Assembly (NCBI GenBank): GCA_030549175.1
Contig: JAUKUA010000001.1
Coordinates: 8,742,001-8,806,000, forward strand
Reading direction: 5' to 3'
From: Lasiosphaeris hirsuta
Taxonomy: Eukaryota; Ascomycota; Sordariomycetes; Sordariales; Lasiosphaeriaceae
Length of the DNA stretch: 64,000 nt
Both the position numbers and the translations under genes were made by a program. Positions 11,228-21,941 of this stretch are shown here, piece by piece. Within the stretch, counting starts at the first letter, position 1. Each line of letters starts with the position of its first letter. A model generated the notes under the pieces. It was not told the origin of the DNA, did no database searches, and saw only the letters and a program-made list of their open reading frames with translations.

Positions 11228-11401
11228 CTTGGCGCAGCTTGGAGGCGAGGCGGCGATGTACTGGGATGAGAAGGCGGGGAAATATATGTAGGTTGGGTTG
11301 TGCAGCATGCATCTTGCTTGCGTTGCTGGATTGTTGCGCTCCCAGTGCCGCGCCACGGCCCTGCACCGTCTGTAACTTGTGGTGAAGCAGATTAGAATCA
11401 T

Positions 11402-13124
11402 GATGGTTTTGACCCCCAGGCAATCTCACACGCCTGACCTGTGCGCTGCGTCGTGCACAGTGTCACTGCTTTGTTTTGCACTGGGCCCGAACAAAACACC
11501 GCCTCAGAACGGGGAGATAATTATACCTAGGCACTGAAAAGCCATGAGACAGCATAGGGACTCGCCCAGGTTAGAAGGGCGCTACTGCGAAGGTATCCAA
11601 CACGGGCAAGTGTTTGCTGCGTCATGAAGTATAGTAATCGGTACACCAAATCCCTATCCGACCTCCCGTCCGCTGTCACATCTGACCAATCATCTTACAC
11701 CAAACTCGCCTTCCTCTTCCACCCCGACACGCACATAAACACCCAATCGTAAGTTGCTGCAGAGGAGGGGGAGAGGAGGGGCCGAGCTTGAAAAGACCGG
11801 CTAGAATGGATGGTGATGTTCGTGGGTGCGGGAGCTCGGATGCAGAGGAGGGGTCGTGTGCTGCGACCGGAGAGTGGGCTTGACGAGGGAGATAAGTTCG
11901 GAATCGCTTGGTGAGGTGAAGGTACAGCTGGTGTGGAACATTCGTGAAAGTCCGAAAACAAAACTACTACTGTGCAATTTGGGTAAGCTGTCATTGTTAT
12001 GAGGTGAGGTGTCATAAGATTACCCTGGACATTCTTTGTCTGTTTCCAACTTGAAGAGCTGGGACTGAGCTATTTCTTGGCAAAAACAGGAGAAACATTA
12101 GACTTTGTGGCTCTTTCCCGACTTTGGTTTCACATGTTCTTTATGTAAGATATTCCATCTAAGGTTTTAAATGTATCCGTAAACTATGCCACGTTGCCTC
12201 TTTAGGTGTTTCCCTAACTTCCTGCGTGACACGTGGAACGACCTGGTTTGGTCTTGGCGTCTCGGGGGTCCTCGACGGGATCGAGGGTCAAGTAGATTGG
12301 GAGGATGTCGTGGATAGTCAAGAGATATTCCAGTGTACAAGTCTTGGGGTACAAAGTAGTGTTATTATCGTTGCTGAAGGAGGGGGCTTTTACTCCAGGA
12401 AAGTCAGGCCTGACCGGCGTATATATAATAGACCTTTCCTCCTGATGACCAACAGCACTCTGAAAATAACTGCGAGCAAGATATTGGAAGAGTGAAGTGT
12501 CCATCAAGGGCCGACAGTATTAAGAAAGAAGGATTGCGAGACACTTGTCGGGAATAAGTCATTTGGGCAAAGATTTGAGCTGAGATCAGGTCCTAAGACT
12601 GCTAGCGATGTCCTGTTGGGCGCCGACGTGGCCGACACGAGTACTGAGCCTTGACAAATTGGCCTCAGGCAAACAAGCCAGGAATCCTCCATAAGAGAGG
12701 AGAGGAATTGCTCCAACAAGCTTTCAAAAGGCCAAAGAAAATTATTATCTGAATTGAGATCTGCTGCACCTTATCTTTTATCCTAAGCTCTGAATTACAA
12801 TCCAGCGGTCTTCGTTCCAAACCTCGAATTCCCCTATCACACCTTCCAAGTTGAAGTAATTCGACGGGGCAATCATCCTTCGAGTGAGCAATGAGATACT
12901 CAAAGCTTCAAATAAAGAGCGGACTAGCATCGAGGACACTTCTTCCTCCGCCCCTTTTCTCACTTCGCCTCACTACATAAGATCAAACGCCCAGGCTACA
13001 ATACATGCCAACCGAATCATATTTTGTGACTAACGTCAGCGCTGACGTGGCCACATCCTATGCGGTATGGTTAGCATAAACCGAGGAACGCCCCGGAATC
13101 TCTGGATGGTAACTTTAGTTGAGG
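11402..13124. other. Intergenic, nothing recognised
   Basis: Contains the promoter side of HET gene 1 and AT-richer sequence. Small frames at 11695-12015 and 12214-12507 (both minus) lack protein-like features or plausible splice partners. No RNA gene was seen. Confidence 0.35.
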
Positions 13125-13255
13125 GTCCAAAATTGGGCCACACGGTTGTGCAAGCTAGGCTCACCCATGGCTCACCCAGCTCAGGAGCGGCTCAGGGTCA
13201 CGCACGAATATGGAAGTTGCTAAGGGCAAATTTAGGGTAAAACAATAGGCTGTTA
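13125..13255 (-). repeat. LTR-like repeat fragment, copy C
   Basis: Read on the minus strand it begins ttgttttaccctaaatttgcc, matching the start of copies A and B, and later carries gtggcccaattttggaccc, the counterpart of their tttgggac block. It is shorter and more diverged, so it is probably a truncated LTR of a related subfamily. Confidence 0.45.
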
Positions 13256-13417
13256 TCTTCCTTGTGATCGTTCCATCTCTCTACATCTACCTTCTCCCTC
13301 ACAACTACCAGGACTTTGGGTTGCGAAGATCATCTCCCTCACCTTGTGTGAAAGCTCTGAGTCAGACTAACACCATTGCCGGCCTGGAGTGGACGGTTGA
13401 GTTAATCTAGATCATAG

Positions 13418-13500
13418 CTCTGCAGTTCGGTTATACCGAAGATGACACACCTTGTGATTGCCACATCCCAGTCCCTTCGACTGCCCTGTGTCACATGGAT
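13418..13500 (-). repeat. Inverted repeat partner of 15195-15290
   Basis: The reverse complement reads gtgacacagggcagtcgaag, gactgggatgtggcaatcac and aaggtgtgtcat. It matches gtgacacaggccagccaccg and actggggtatggcaatcacg at 15201-15240. The two copies face each other across about 1.7 kb that holds the transposase relic and poly-A tract. Confidence 0.55.
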
Positions 13501-13653
13501 GTATATATTCGGACCCCGACACCCCTAGCCTTAAGCCCAACCACAACATTACCTTACGCCTCCCAAACGCCACATAACCCTCGAGAGGCCACCTCACAGT
13601 CAGCATTTATCAAAACTCAAATTTCTAACTATTAGCGCAACTTTCCAACCCCA

Positions 13654-14029
13654 ATGCTAACTACTGTAGATCGATTAGCCAAAGGTACAATGGCTGTGAT
13701 ACATGAGGTAGCTCTTTTACGTACGGAGGTCTTAGTACTACGGAAGGCCAATGAGGGGCTTAGTAAGCGACGAAGAGCCAAAAAAAACACGTGCACGGCT
13801 TAGAGGGTCACTTAATGTACAAGAGGCATAGGATCTACTAGATCAGAAGGCTGTGGGTGAGCAGTTGGCCCAGGAAACACGACAAACTGGTGGTAGTGCA
13901 GGGGGGTCTGGTACGAAGATTCAGTGCTGTGGCCTGTGCGGCAAGCCTGGCCATAATGCACGCACGTGTTAGGAGGCTGGAGAATCGTCTGATTCATCGA
14001 TTTCTGGTTCTGTTATTGTTATTTCCTAG
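13654..14029 (+). pseudogene. C-terminus of a pogo/Fot-type (CENP-B/DDE) transposase
   Basis: The reading MLTTVDRLAKG...LRKANEGLSKRRRAKK...TRARLRGSLNVQEA...DLLDQKAVGEQL...CCGLCGKPGHNARTC is the characteristic tail of fungal Tc1/mariner pogo-like transposases: a leucine-rich helix, a basic KRRRAKKTR box and a terminal CCHC zinc knuckle. The frame is broken by one extra A in the run near 13770-13777, by TAG at 13829-13831, and by TAG at 13970-13972, where the family normally has Gln after the last Cys (CAG->TAG, RIP-type). The catalytic DDE part is missing upstream, so it is a non-autonomous 3' remnant. Confidence 0.75.
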
Positions 14030-14076
14030 TGTTATGGTGGAATAATTCTAGATAATTGTGATAGGGTTGTGGTGCG

Positions 14077-14110
14077 TGGGGCGTTCGCTTATGTGGGGCG
14101 CTCGCTTATA
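14077..14110 (+). repeat. Two 17-nt tandem units at the 3' end of the transposase relic
   Basis: The units tggggcgttcgcttatg and tggggcgctcgcttata lie back to back about 50 bases after the transposase stop and end next to a TA. Position and structure fit the inverted terminal region of a Tc1/mariner element. The matching left terminus was not found in the window. Confidence 0.5.
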
Positions 14111-14831
14111 AAATGCGTTAAAAGAAGCTTTTGCACATGAACGCAAACATCAATGACTAACTACGAGCAAAAGTCAGTTTGCCCCAGCTTACCCGCAGCC
14201 CTCGATATAAAAAGCGGGCAACTGCAAAAAATATTTACTCACCCAACCCCCCCTCCGTTATCTATGTCTTTTATTATCGAACTTTAGTCCTCAGATTGAA
14301 ACACGATTCCATCACTGGGGACACCCCAAACCACTGTAACACGGATAATTATGTTTGAGCTCTGGCGCCCGAAAGACAGGCTACATGCCTAGAATGGAAC
14401 ATCTCAGGGAAGGCGTTGGGAGAGGGTGACTGTGGGTTATATCTGGGGGGTATTTACGAGCGGGAATTATGTAGCCAAGAACCCTCTTCCCCCTTCCCGT
14501 GGAAAGCTCAGTGTAAGAAGGCCCGAGGGAGACAATGATGAACGGCGCAGTGCAGAACGCTCTTGACTAATTCTACCCATTAGCCAAGTGGGCGAGTGGG
14601 TAGGCTAGTGGTTCCGGTCAAGAGCCAACTGAGTCTCCTTGTTCCTTCTGTAGAGATGTTACTTTTGGTGGCACAACAACAGTTACACTGTTGCATATTC
14701 ATTCTTTCAATTTTTTTTTTTCTCGTAGGGATGTTGTGTTTGCGTAGGTATCTGGTAGCGCTGGTGCTGGAAATAACACTTGATTACCGACCGGAACTTT
14801 CATTTTGCAATGCCTACCTAGGTAGTCGGTC

Positions 14832-14834
<3 letters not shown>
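14111..14834. other. Spacer between transposon relics
   Basis: No gene is seen. A weak tRNA box A-like word (tgggcgagtggg, near 14589) precedes ggttcc by only about 12 bases, too close for a tRNA gene. Confidence 0.3.

Positions 14835-14868
<34 letters not shown>
14835..14868 (+). repeat. Poly-A tract, 34 A
   Basis: An uninterrupted run of 34 A inside repeat-rich DNA. It could be the tail of a LINE or SINE insertion on the plus strand, but no element body was identified upstream, so it may be simple-repeat expansion. Confidence 0.7.
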
Positions 14869-14873
<5 letters not shown>

Positions 14874-15194
14874 GCATCCAAAGTTGGTTAGCCTAAAATT
14901 AGGCTCGCTTTATCCTCGGCTCACCCTTGGCTCACCCTTACTCACCCTCAGCTCACCTTACCACAACATTGTCAACCTTACGCGACGAGGGACAGGTTTT
15001 GGGTCAGATGGCGCTCGCCCAATTCTGGTCCCTACCTGGGAGGGCAAAACTGTAGTCCCAAAAAAAGCGACTTCGCAACTAGCGTATTCACTCTCCGTTT
15101 TAAGGTTCTGTGTTATGGTAGTTATGCCTGCCTACTACGTAACTGATCTTTTACCAGCCGTAAGAAGGCGGCTCAATCCGTCCTTTATTACGGT

Positions 15195-15290
15195 GACACA
15201 GGCCAGCCACCGAGGACTGGGGTATGGCAATCACGAGGTGTGTCACCCTCGATGAGTCAGACTGTAGAGCTATGATCTCACACTTCAACC
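15195..15290 (+). repeat. Inverted repeat partner of 13418-13500
   Basis: Shares gtgacacagg, actgggg/atgtggcaatcac and ggtgtgtca with the reverse complement of 13418-13500. See that entry. Confidence 0.55.
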
Positions 15291-15474
15291 GTACTGTGGA
15301 TTACCCTGGCAGTGGTGTTGATCTAATACAGAGCTTTCACACAGAAGTGAGGGAGGTGATCTTCGTAACCTAAAGTGGTAAATGGTAAGGGAGGTGGATT
15401 GATATAGGGAGATAGAAAGACATTACAGAGAGTAATAGATAATGTTTCGTAGATATAAGTCAGAAGAGAGTAGG

Positions 15475-15645
15475 AGGGTTCACAAGGTTGATTACCCCTC
15501 AGCTTCACTAAAGTTTAGTTGATAATCTCTCTAGGCTGTTTCTAAAAAGGACTAGGGAGCTTCGTCCTCTCGAGGATCTATCGCGGGGCCCTCATCTCTT
15601 TTATGGGGGTTATGTATAATGCAGTGCCTGTACTAGATAGCTCAG
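15475..15645 (+). repeat. Dispersed repeat, copy 2 (inverted partner at 790-975)
   Basis: Carries ggttcacaaggttgattacc, cctcagcttcactaaag, ctctctaggctgtttc and cctctcgaggatc in the same order as the reverse complement of 790-975. The intervening bases differ mainly by transitions. Confidence 0.6.
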
Positions 15646-15977
15646 TAGAGTGTATACAGCTCGAAGCCCTAATTTACCCACAATGGTGATTTCTTTGGAG
15701 AAGAGAAAACGGAGTTACGTGGCGAAGTAAAGCCGCCGTTACGTTTGGGGGCGGGTGTCCCAAAATTGGGGCTAGGTTCGTCCTTGCAACCATACCAGCC
15801 CATTTATGGTCACGGCAAGTATAGCCGGGGCAGATTCCTTAGACACCTCGGCTCAGGCGGCCCTCAGTGCGGCTCACCCCTTGTTCAGGATCTGCGACTA
15901 ATACGGACTCGGCCAGAAAAAAGTGTCGAATGAGACTATATAGGTAGGTACCTTAGGTAGGCACCTCCTCGGGTGCC
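15646..15977. other. Repeat-flank spacer downstream of the P450 gene
   Basis: Contains gtcccaaaattggggc near 15758, the word shared by the LTR-like copies, then the 3' flank of the P450 gene with a short duplicated gtaggtacctt/aggtaggcacct. No gene is seen. Confidence 0.3.
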
Positions 15978-17864
15978 TTACATATTAGTAGCCCTCTGCA
16001 CGCGAACCCTAATCCCCCCTTCAGGCCGTAACAGCGGGCTCGGGTTGATCAGCTTGATCTCACTCATCTTCGCATCTCCAACAGCCTCCAAGTCGAAGCC
16101 AACCACCAATTCAACAAGAATAAGCTTAAACTCCAACATCGTCATCGCCTTGCCAATACAAACCCTCGGTCCGTGGGAAAAGGCCGAGAAAGCCCACGGA
16201 TCGGCAGCCGGGCCCTCGAGGGAATCCCAGCGGTCGGGCCGGAACGCGTCGCAGTCGGGACCCCAGACGGCCGGGTTGCGCTGCACGATGGCCGGCTGCA
16301 TCATGATGGTGGTGCCCTTGGGGAGCGCGACACCCTGCACCACCACGTCCTCGACGGCCTCGCGGGCCACATTCACGGCCGGGCACTGCAGCCGCAGCAC
16401 CTCGCGCGCGAAGTTGTGCAGGTAAGGCAGGCCCTCGATGCTGTGCTGGTCCGGCGTCGGGTTGCGCTGGAGGAGCGAGGCGGCCTCGGCTCGGAGGCGC
16501 TGGGTTGCGTCTGGGTACTCGATCAGCAGCTGGGTCGCCCATGTGAGCGCTCCGGCCGTGGTTTCGTGTCCTGGAAGGGGGGGTTAGTTTTGGGGGGGGG
16601 AAGGTTGGCTGGCGTAGCGGGGAACGGGCTCACCGGCTGCGAGGAATGTGAGGATCTGGAGGGCTCGTTGTTAGCTTCTATGTCTATGGACGGCGTTATC
16701 TTTCGAGGTCAGCTACTCACTTGGTTCATGATGTCGTCCTCGGTCCACCGGTCGCTGTCGGCGTAGTATTTTTCGGCAACCATAAATGTCAACAAGTCCT
16801 TGACCTCGTCCACGTTGTACTTCATACCAGCCGCTTTCTCTGCACCGACAGTCCGAATCCTGTCTTGGATGATCTCTGTCAGCTGGCTGCGCACCGTCTT
16901 GTTGGCCTGGATAAAGCGCCGGTTGGCCTCGACCGGTAACCATCTGATAGGCAAGATTCCGTTGATTGCCATAAGGATTTGGCCCAATCCGTCGGGCTCG
17001 AATAGCTCGTGGTAGCATTCATCAAACGAATTATTGCTGGTATTGCCAGATCGGAGGTTATCCAGCTCAACTCCGAGTGCGAAGACGCCCATGATATCCA
17101 GCATGATCTTGGAATAGAGGGAAACCACTACCCGGGCATGTTAGAGAAAATACAGCGGTACACTGCCGGGGGTGCCCGCTTACATTCCACCACACCTCCC
17201 TCTTTCTCAATGGTCTGGTCCAGCAGATATGAGAGGTGTCGGGCTTTATCACGGAGCATGGGCACCATCGCCCTGAGATTGTTGGGCGAGAACAGACCTA
17301 AACTCAATTATCAGCTCGCTTCATCAGCGCTTCATTCAGGCATAACCATACCCGCAAGCACTCTCCGCTGCTTCCTGTGCTTCTCGCCCTCGGCAAAGAC
17401 AAGACCGAAGCCGACGATGTCCGAAACGAGGCGGGTGAAGAAGGCCGGCTTCTGGAACGAGTAGACCTTGTCACGGAGGATCTCCTTGTGGGCGGCCAGG
17501 CTCGTCACCAGGACCGCGTCCGAATTGCCCACGTTGAAGTAGCGGATCAGTGGTGCGTCTGGCCACTGCCGCATCCAGGACAGGAACGGTTCATTGGGGC
17601 TGCCACTTTGAAACTGGTTGAGGGTGTGGCCGATGAGGAAGTGGTGGTCCTGACGGAGGCGTTAGATGCATGCTCGGCGCCGGCTGTCGGCAGTCATTTG
17701 ACACTCACCTTCGGCCCCGGGAGATGTCTGAGGGGGGATGCAAAGTACGGGTAGATGAAGAGCTGGTACGCCTTGTACGCCACAAGTTGGGCAAGGTACA
17801 AGCCCAGCACTGCCCAAAGGACCTCCAGGCGGAGGAGCCTCTCGAGGTAGAATGTAGCATCCAT
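15978..17864 (-). CDS. Cytochrome P450 monooxygenase
   Basis: A heme-thiolate monooxygenase, presumably anchored in the ER membrane. Six exons join cleanly: 17709-17864, 17352-17649, 17184-17297, 16721-17127, a 22-nt exon 16634-16655, and 15978-16570, giving 529 residues, a normal length. The first exon supplies the N-terminal membrane helix (LWAVLGLYLAQLVAYKAYQL) and the LPGPK hinge. ILTFLAAGHETTAGAL is the I-helix oxygen-binding motif, assembled across the tiny exon. EVLR is the ExxR pair, FRPDRW the PERF-like motif, and FSHGPRVCIGK the heme loop with the proximal Cys at about residue 470. It is divergent to the terpene cyclase at 19170, so a role in decorating the terpene product is likely but inferred. 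I do not assign a CYP family. No damage is seen. Confidence 0.88.
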
Positions 17865-17975
17865 TGTTCATTCCCTGATGAGATAGATAGTCGGCATTGA
17901 GTAGACCTCGGGGTCGATGGATGGCTATCAGTTTTTTTGGGGGGTTTTTTTTTAACAGCGGATAAGAAATGGCGG

Positions 17976-17981
17976 TTTATA
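17976..17981 (-). promoter_or_regulatory. TATA-like box of the P450 gene
   Basis: On the minus strand the sequence reads cgcttataaaccgcc, about 115 bases before the ATG at 17864. Position and match are suitable for a TATA box; there is no expression evidence. Confidence 0.35.
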
Positions 17982-19055
17982 AGCGAACCTGAAATGGCTC
18001 TCGGAAGCGCGGCAAGGGGCTCCCGTTTCGGTGCCGTGGGCTGATAAGAGTTCCATGTGGGTGGCAGTCATCACGTTATCTATGCCTAGGGCCTATTCCG
18101 GCAAAGCAGGCTCACTAGCGCACGGGAATATATGCATGTATGGCACTTTTTGACAAAAGGAATTTCCCGATTGCCTGTGAGCCTAGACCGCTTATATACC
18201 CCCGTACGCCTTGGCGCGACAGCATGAGTGCGGCGGGATGCCACTTGAAATTGTGCCATTCGTTGAAAGACGACATTGGTTTGCGATGTGGTTCAGGCTG
18301 CCAGCAGGCCGTGAATGACCGTCCCGTCTCTCTCTCATTTCCCATGGTCAGTCTTTGTTGACCTGCCAGTGGTATGCGGCGCAGCTTTTTCTCAGCACCA
18401 CGGCGGCGACGATAACATGAGAACCACATCAAATCTTACAACCACAACCTAGGTATTCATGATTCAATGCTGATTTCAATTTGCAAGCCATAGTCCACCG
18501 CCGCGTGGACAATAAGATAAGTGTCCGTCTCATACAATAAGGACAAATCTCTCTCCAAAAGAAAACATCAAAACATAACCACGTAGTAGAAACTTGATAA
18601 TGCAATAGCGACACGTGGAGTTTGAACGTGAAAATAGCTCACTTTGTCAGCGAGGTTGTCAGCCGCGGACATATGTATGATACTGCAAGGACGGGTCGTA
18701 TCCCTAGTAGTATCGCCGGGGTGCTGTGATAATTTAGATAAGGCGAGGGACTCCGTCACTCGAGCGGCCTGATAGACAAGGGAACCCTAGAACTTCGCTA
18801 GCGAGGCCGAAGGCACGGGCGGCTTTGTTAGTACGTGATGGGAGGAAGGGGGTCTACGCCGCCTTTTCAGGGGCTTGACACATGACGCTTTCCGTGCCGA
18901 TAGCAAGCTGGATGGGTGCCTACGTTGTGGAGGGAGCGGGCATAGCCGTTTGTAGTATTGTGACGACCCCCTTCCGCCGCGAGTAGTAGAAACTGTTTAA
19001 ACCATCCCGAACAGACCCCCTTCGTCCTCGCTCATGATGGGCTCGTGCAAGCCCT

Positions 19056-19061
19056 AGGTAT
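19056..19061 (+). promoter_or_regulatory. TATA-like box of the terpene cyclase gene
   Basis: The word taggtataagaag lies about 110 bases upstream of the ATG at 19170, mirroring the TATA-like box of the divergent P450. Confidence 0.3.
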
Positions 19062-19169
19062 AAGAAGGGGTGTATACCCGTTTGTTTTCCCCTGTGAGTT
19101 CGACCCTGCAACCTCATCTCCCACCCTTGTACCACCACGCCCCAAGATCAACACCTAGAAGAGCACAAC

Positions 19170-20736
19170 ATGGCTTCAAAGAGTGAGCTACATGCCAAGT
19201 TGATCACGGATCTGAAGGGACAAGTGATGCACGTCCCGGACATGCAAGCGATGTTCCCCAACTGGCCAAGCGGTGGCCGGAACAAATACTACAAGCGGCT
19301 CAAGGCAAGGCTCGACGAGATCACCGAGACGTGAGATCCCCCTCGGTGCTCACCTACTTGACAGCCCATCCAGACTAACAGCTCACGCCACCACCACAGC
19401 GTCTACCCGACTGAAGAGCTGCGGAGGGGGCCCGCAAAGCATGACTTTGCCTTCTTCACATCCATGTACGCAACCCCCCCTCTCCCCCACCAGCGCTGTC
19501 CCCCACCAGCGCTGTCCCTCACCCTGACACCGCACCTCACTACACACCTCCAAGACACAGCTGACCACGGCCCGACCAGCCTGTTCCCCGACGCCGACTG
19601 GGACGAGTTCTACACGTGCGGCCTGTTCAACTTCTGGCTCTTCCACTGCGACGACGCCATGGACGAGGAGCAGGGCTCGGTGGCCCTGGGCCTGGCTGCG
19701 TCCTGCCGCTACCGCCGGCAGGTGCTCGAGTACACGCGGCACTGCCTCGACCTGCCAGGTCCGACCGATCCCCCGGCGGGCGTCGTCTCGGGGCTGCTGT
19801 GGCGGCTGGGCCTGCGGGGGGGTGGGCCCGCCGCCGCGCCGCCACGTCCGAACCTGCCGAATGGTGTGTTTGAGGAGTTTGGGAGGCGGGTGAGGGTTGA
19901 AGCTGGGGAGGCGTTTCGTTGGGGGCTGTATAAGGAGATTGAGGATTATATCTGTGGTTGTGAGGCGGAGCAGAAGGAGCGCCTCGCGGGGGAGATGGCT
20001 GGTGATCTGGAGAGCTACCTGCGGGTGCGCCGCAGCACGTCGGGTGTTCGTCACTACGGCTACATCACGCAGTGCGCCTCCTCCCTGGCATGTTTGTGCA
20101 GTTGCCATTTTGCTGACTAGTAGATGGCAGGCTTGGCCTCGGCATGCGGCTGCCTATCCGGACGCTGCAGTCGGCCCAGATGCAGGCGCTCTGGGATGAG
20201 ATGAACCTCATCATCATCATGTAAGTCGCTCTTCCGGAGGTTGGCTCGCCGGATGCTAAGGCCAGTCCTCTTTGCACTTCACAGCCAGAACGACATCCTG
20301 TCGCTGAGGAAGGAACTGGTAAGTTCTTCTGTGTCCCTGAATAATGCACATACAGAAGACTGCTGATCCGCTCTCTCAAGACCGGGGGCTGCGTGCACAA
20401 CGCCGTTGCTGTCATGTACAACCAGGGGCGTCGCCTCGACGATGTTGTCCGTGAGCTCATGACCAGGCTCGAAGCCAGCCGCGACCGCTTTGACGAACTC
20501 GCCGATGGGGTATCGGAAATGGCCGGCGGAGCCGACAAGAAGGAGCTGCTGAGGTATATCGACGGGCTCCGGACGAGCAACACGGGCACTCTCGAGTTCT
20601 GGTATGTGTCAATCCTCGTATCCTCACTTTGGGATTGTGTCAGTGTGCTGATTTGACTGGCCGCAGCAAAATTGCGGAGCGATACGGAAACAAGAAATAT
20701 TTCAATGAAGATGGGACAATGGATATAGTGCTCTGA
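19170..20736 (+). CDS. Class I terpene cyclase (probable sesquiterpene synthase)
   Basis: Ionises a prenyl diphosphate, probably farnesyl diphosphate, and cyclises it; cytosolic. Seven exons (19170-19330, 19400-19465, 19580-20071, 20131-20220, 20285-20318, 20381-20601, 20667-20736) join in frame to 377 residues, a normal length for a fungal single-domain cyclase. Visible motifs: the aspartate-rich DDAMDEE at residues 100-106 (DDxxD), the pyrophosphate-sensor region LRVRRSTSG near 227, the NSE triad NDILSLRKE at 272-280, and the terminal RY pair at 360-361 (ERYGNKKYF). All Mg2+-binding motifs are intact. The shared promoter with a P450 suggests a two-gene terpenoid pathway. The exact product cannot be read from sequence. 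The 20071/20131 splice is the least certain join. Confidence 0.9.
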
Positions 20737-21941
20737 TGGAGGTGCCGGCAGCTAAGTAACTCTTCCTTGAAGGGTTCCTACCTTGGTAATTCAGCATGCT
20801 GCGTAATAAACGAGGGAACCATGGAGACTCGGGGTCTCAAAGCTTGGGTTCCGTTTCCCTCTCACAATAGATGCTGAAGCCAGCAAGAATTGACCTACGG
20901 TACCGGGTACTTGGTACGTTAGTCTAGCCGGTGAGGGTTGTTGACGAACCCCGGTGTTGTGTGGTTTTGTCGAGCTTCTCCCGAGTCGACGTCAAGTTGA
21001 CCTCGTCGTTTTTGCTCAACATCTATATGCGATGAATTTATATGCGATGAATTGGAAAATGTCTGAGCCCAGTTTGGAGTAGGGACAACTAGGAAAATGC
21101 ATCTGTGCCTCGTTTTTTTGGGCAATGTTTTTGGCCCTTTTTTTAGGTTGTCGAGACCTGGCAAAAGTGGGCACAGGCGACCAATGACAAGTTTTACCCC
21201 TGAACGCGGGATCAGGGGCATGCAAAGGGCCAGTCAGACGGGGGAACACAAACCCCGCGGCTGAGGGTTATCTCCGACCCCAAGGAGGGGGGTACTATAG
21301 GGAGTTTCCCGGCAAAGTTTGAATGGCGCGAAGTCGTCCAGAGCGACTTTGCTTTTCTTCGCCTCTCCGAGTCTACCTTTGACTCTTGGCGAATAGACAA
21401 CCGGGGAATAGAATCTTTGACTGGATGAAGTTCCCAATAAAATTGCCAAGCGCCCCGACCGGCGGCACGCCTCGGACCGTCCTTTTTTTCAGCCCTGCCA
21501 AGTCGGCCGGCCAGTCAACCCCCGGCCAAGCCCCGGGGGCGTGTTCCCCCGCGACGCGCTTGGGCACGCAGGGGGTCGTGATTCCGACAAGGTGCATATC
21601 GCCAATTCTCGTCGCCCCCCTCTCATTGGCTCCCTCGTCTCTGCAGGCCACCGGGAAGGGGTCCTCGAGGCTTGCGCCCCAAACGGCCTTGCAGTGCGGG
21701 CTCGTGAGGACGGGCGGGAGATGAATCGGGCAGGTCGCGACACGGTGGCTGACATCCATGCTGTCGGCGCTGGTGGAGGGGAGGCTCAACCGTGTTCATT
21801 TTTCTGCGGCACGACCCCCAGAGTTGAAAATTCTGACGTCGAGATAGATCATCCATCATATTTGTCCCTCAACACACATGAGATTGATACCATGCCTACG
21901 CCCTGATCAACCTCGGAGACATCGAGACACTGTCAGCTAAC
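20737..21941. other. Intergenic, nothing recognised
   Basis: Holds a small direct duplication (tatatgcgatgaatt twice near 21026-21055) and the upstream region of the CorA-like gene. Open frames here overlap on both strands without protein-like content. Confidence 0.35.

Larger units (their letters stand above)
17865..19169. promoter_or_regulatory. Shared divergent promoter of the P450 and terpene cyclase genes
   Basis: About 1.3 kb between the two start codons with no credible gene. A TATA-like word sits about 115 bases from each ATG (17976-17981 minus; 19056-19061 plus). Such an arrangement permits joint control by one regulator, but no specific binding palindrome was recognised. Confidence 0.4.

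Noticed and set aside
11695..12507. Small minus frames of 106 and 97 codons
   Set aside because: Low-complexity or unremarkable composition and no supporting signals.
14580..14625. Possible tRNA or SINE promoter before the 34-A tract
   Set aside because: Box A-like and ggttcc words are only about 12 bases apart and no stem can be drawn.
14596..15255. 219-codon plus frame containing a poly-Lys run
   Set aside because: Generated by reading through the 34-A tract and inverted-repeat DNA; no protein-like sequence on either side.
19383..20108. 241-codon minus frame opposite the terpene cyclase
   Set aside because: The plus-strand exons carry all cyclase motifs and clean splice sites; the minus frame has none.
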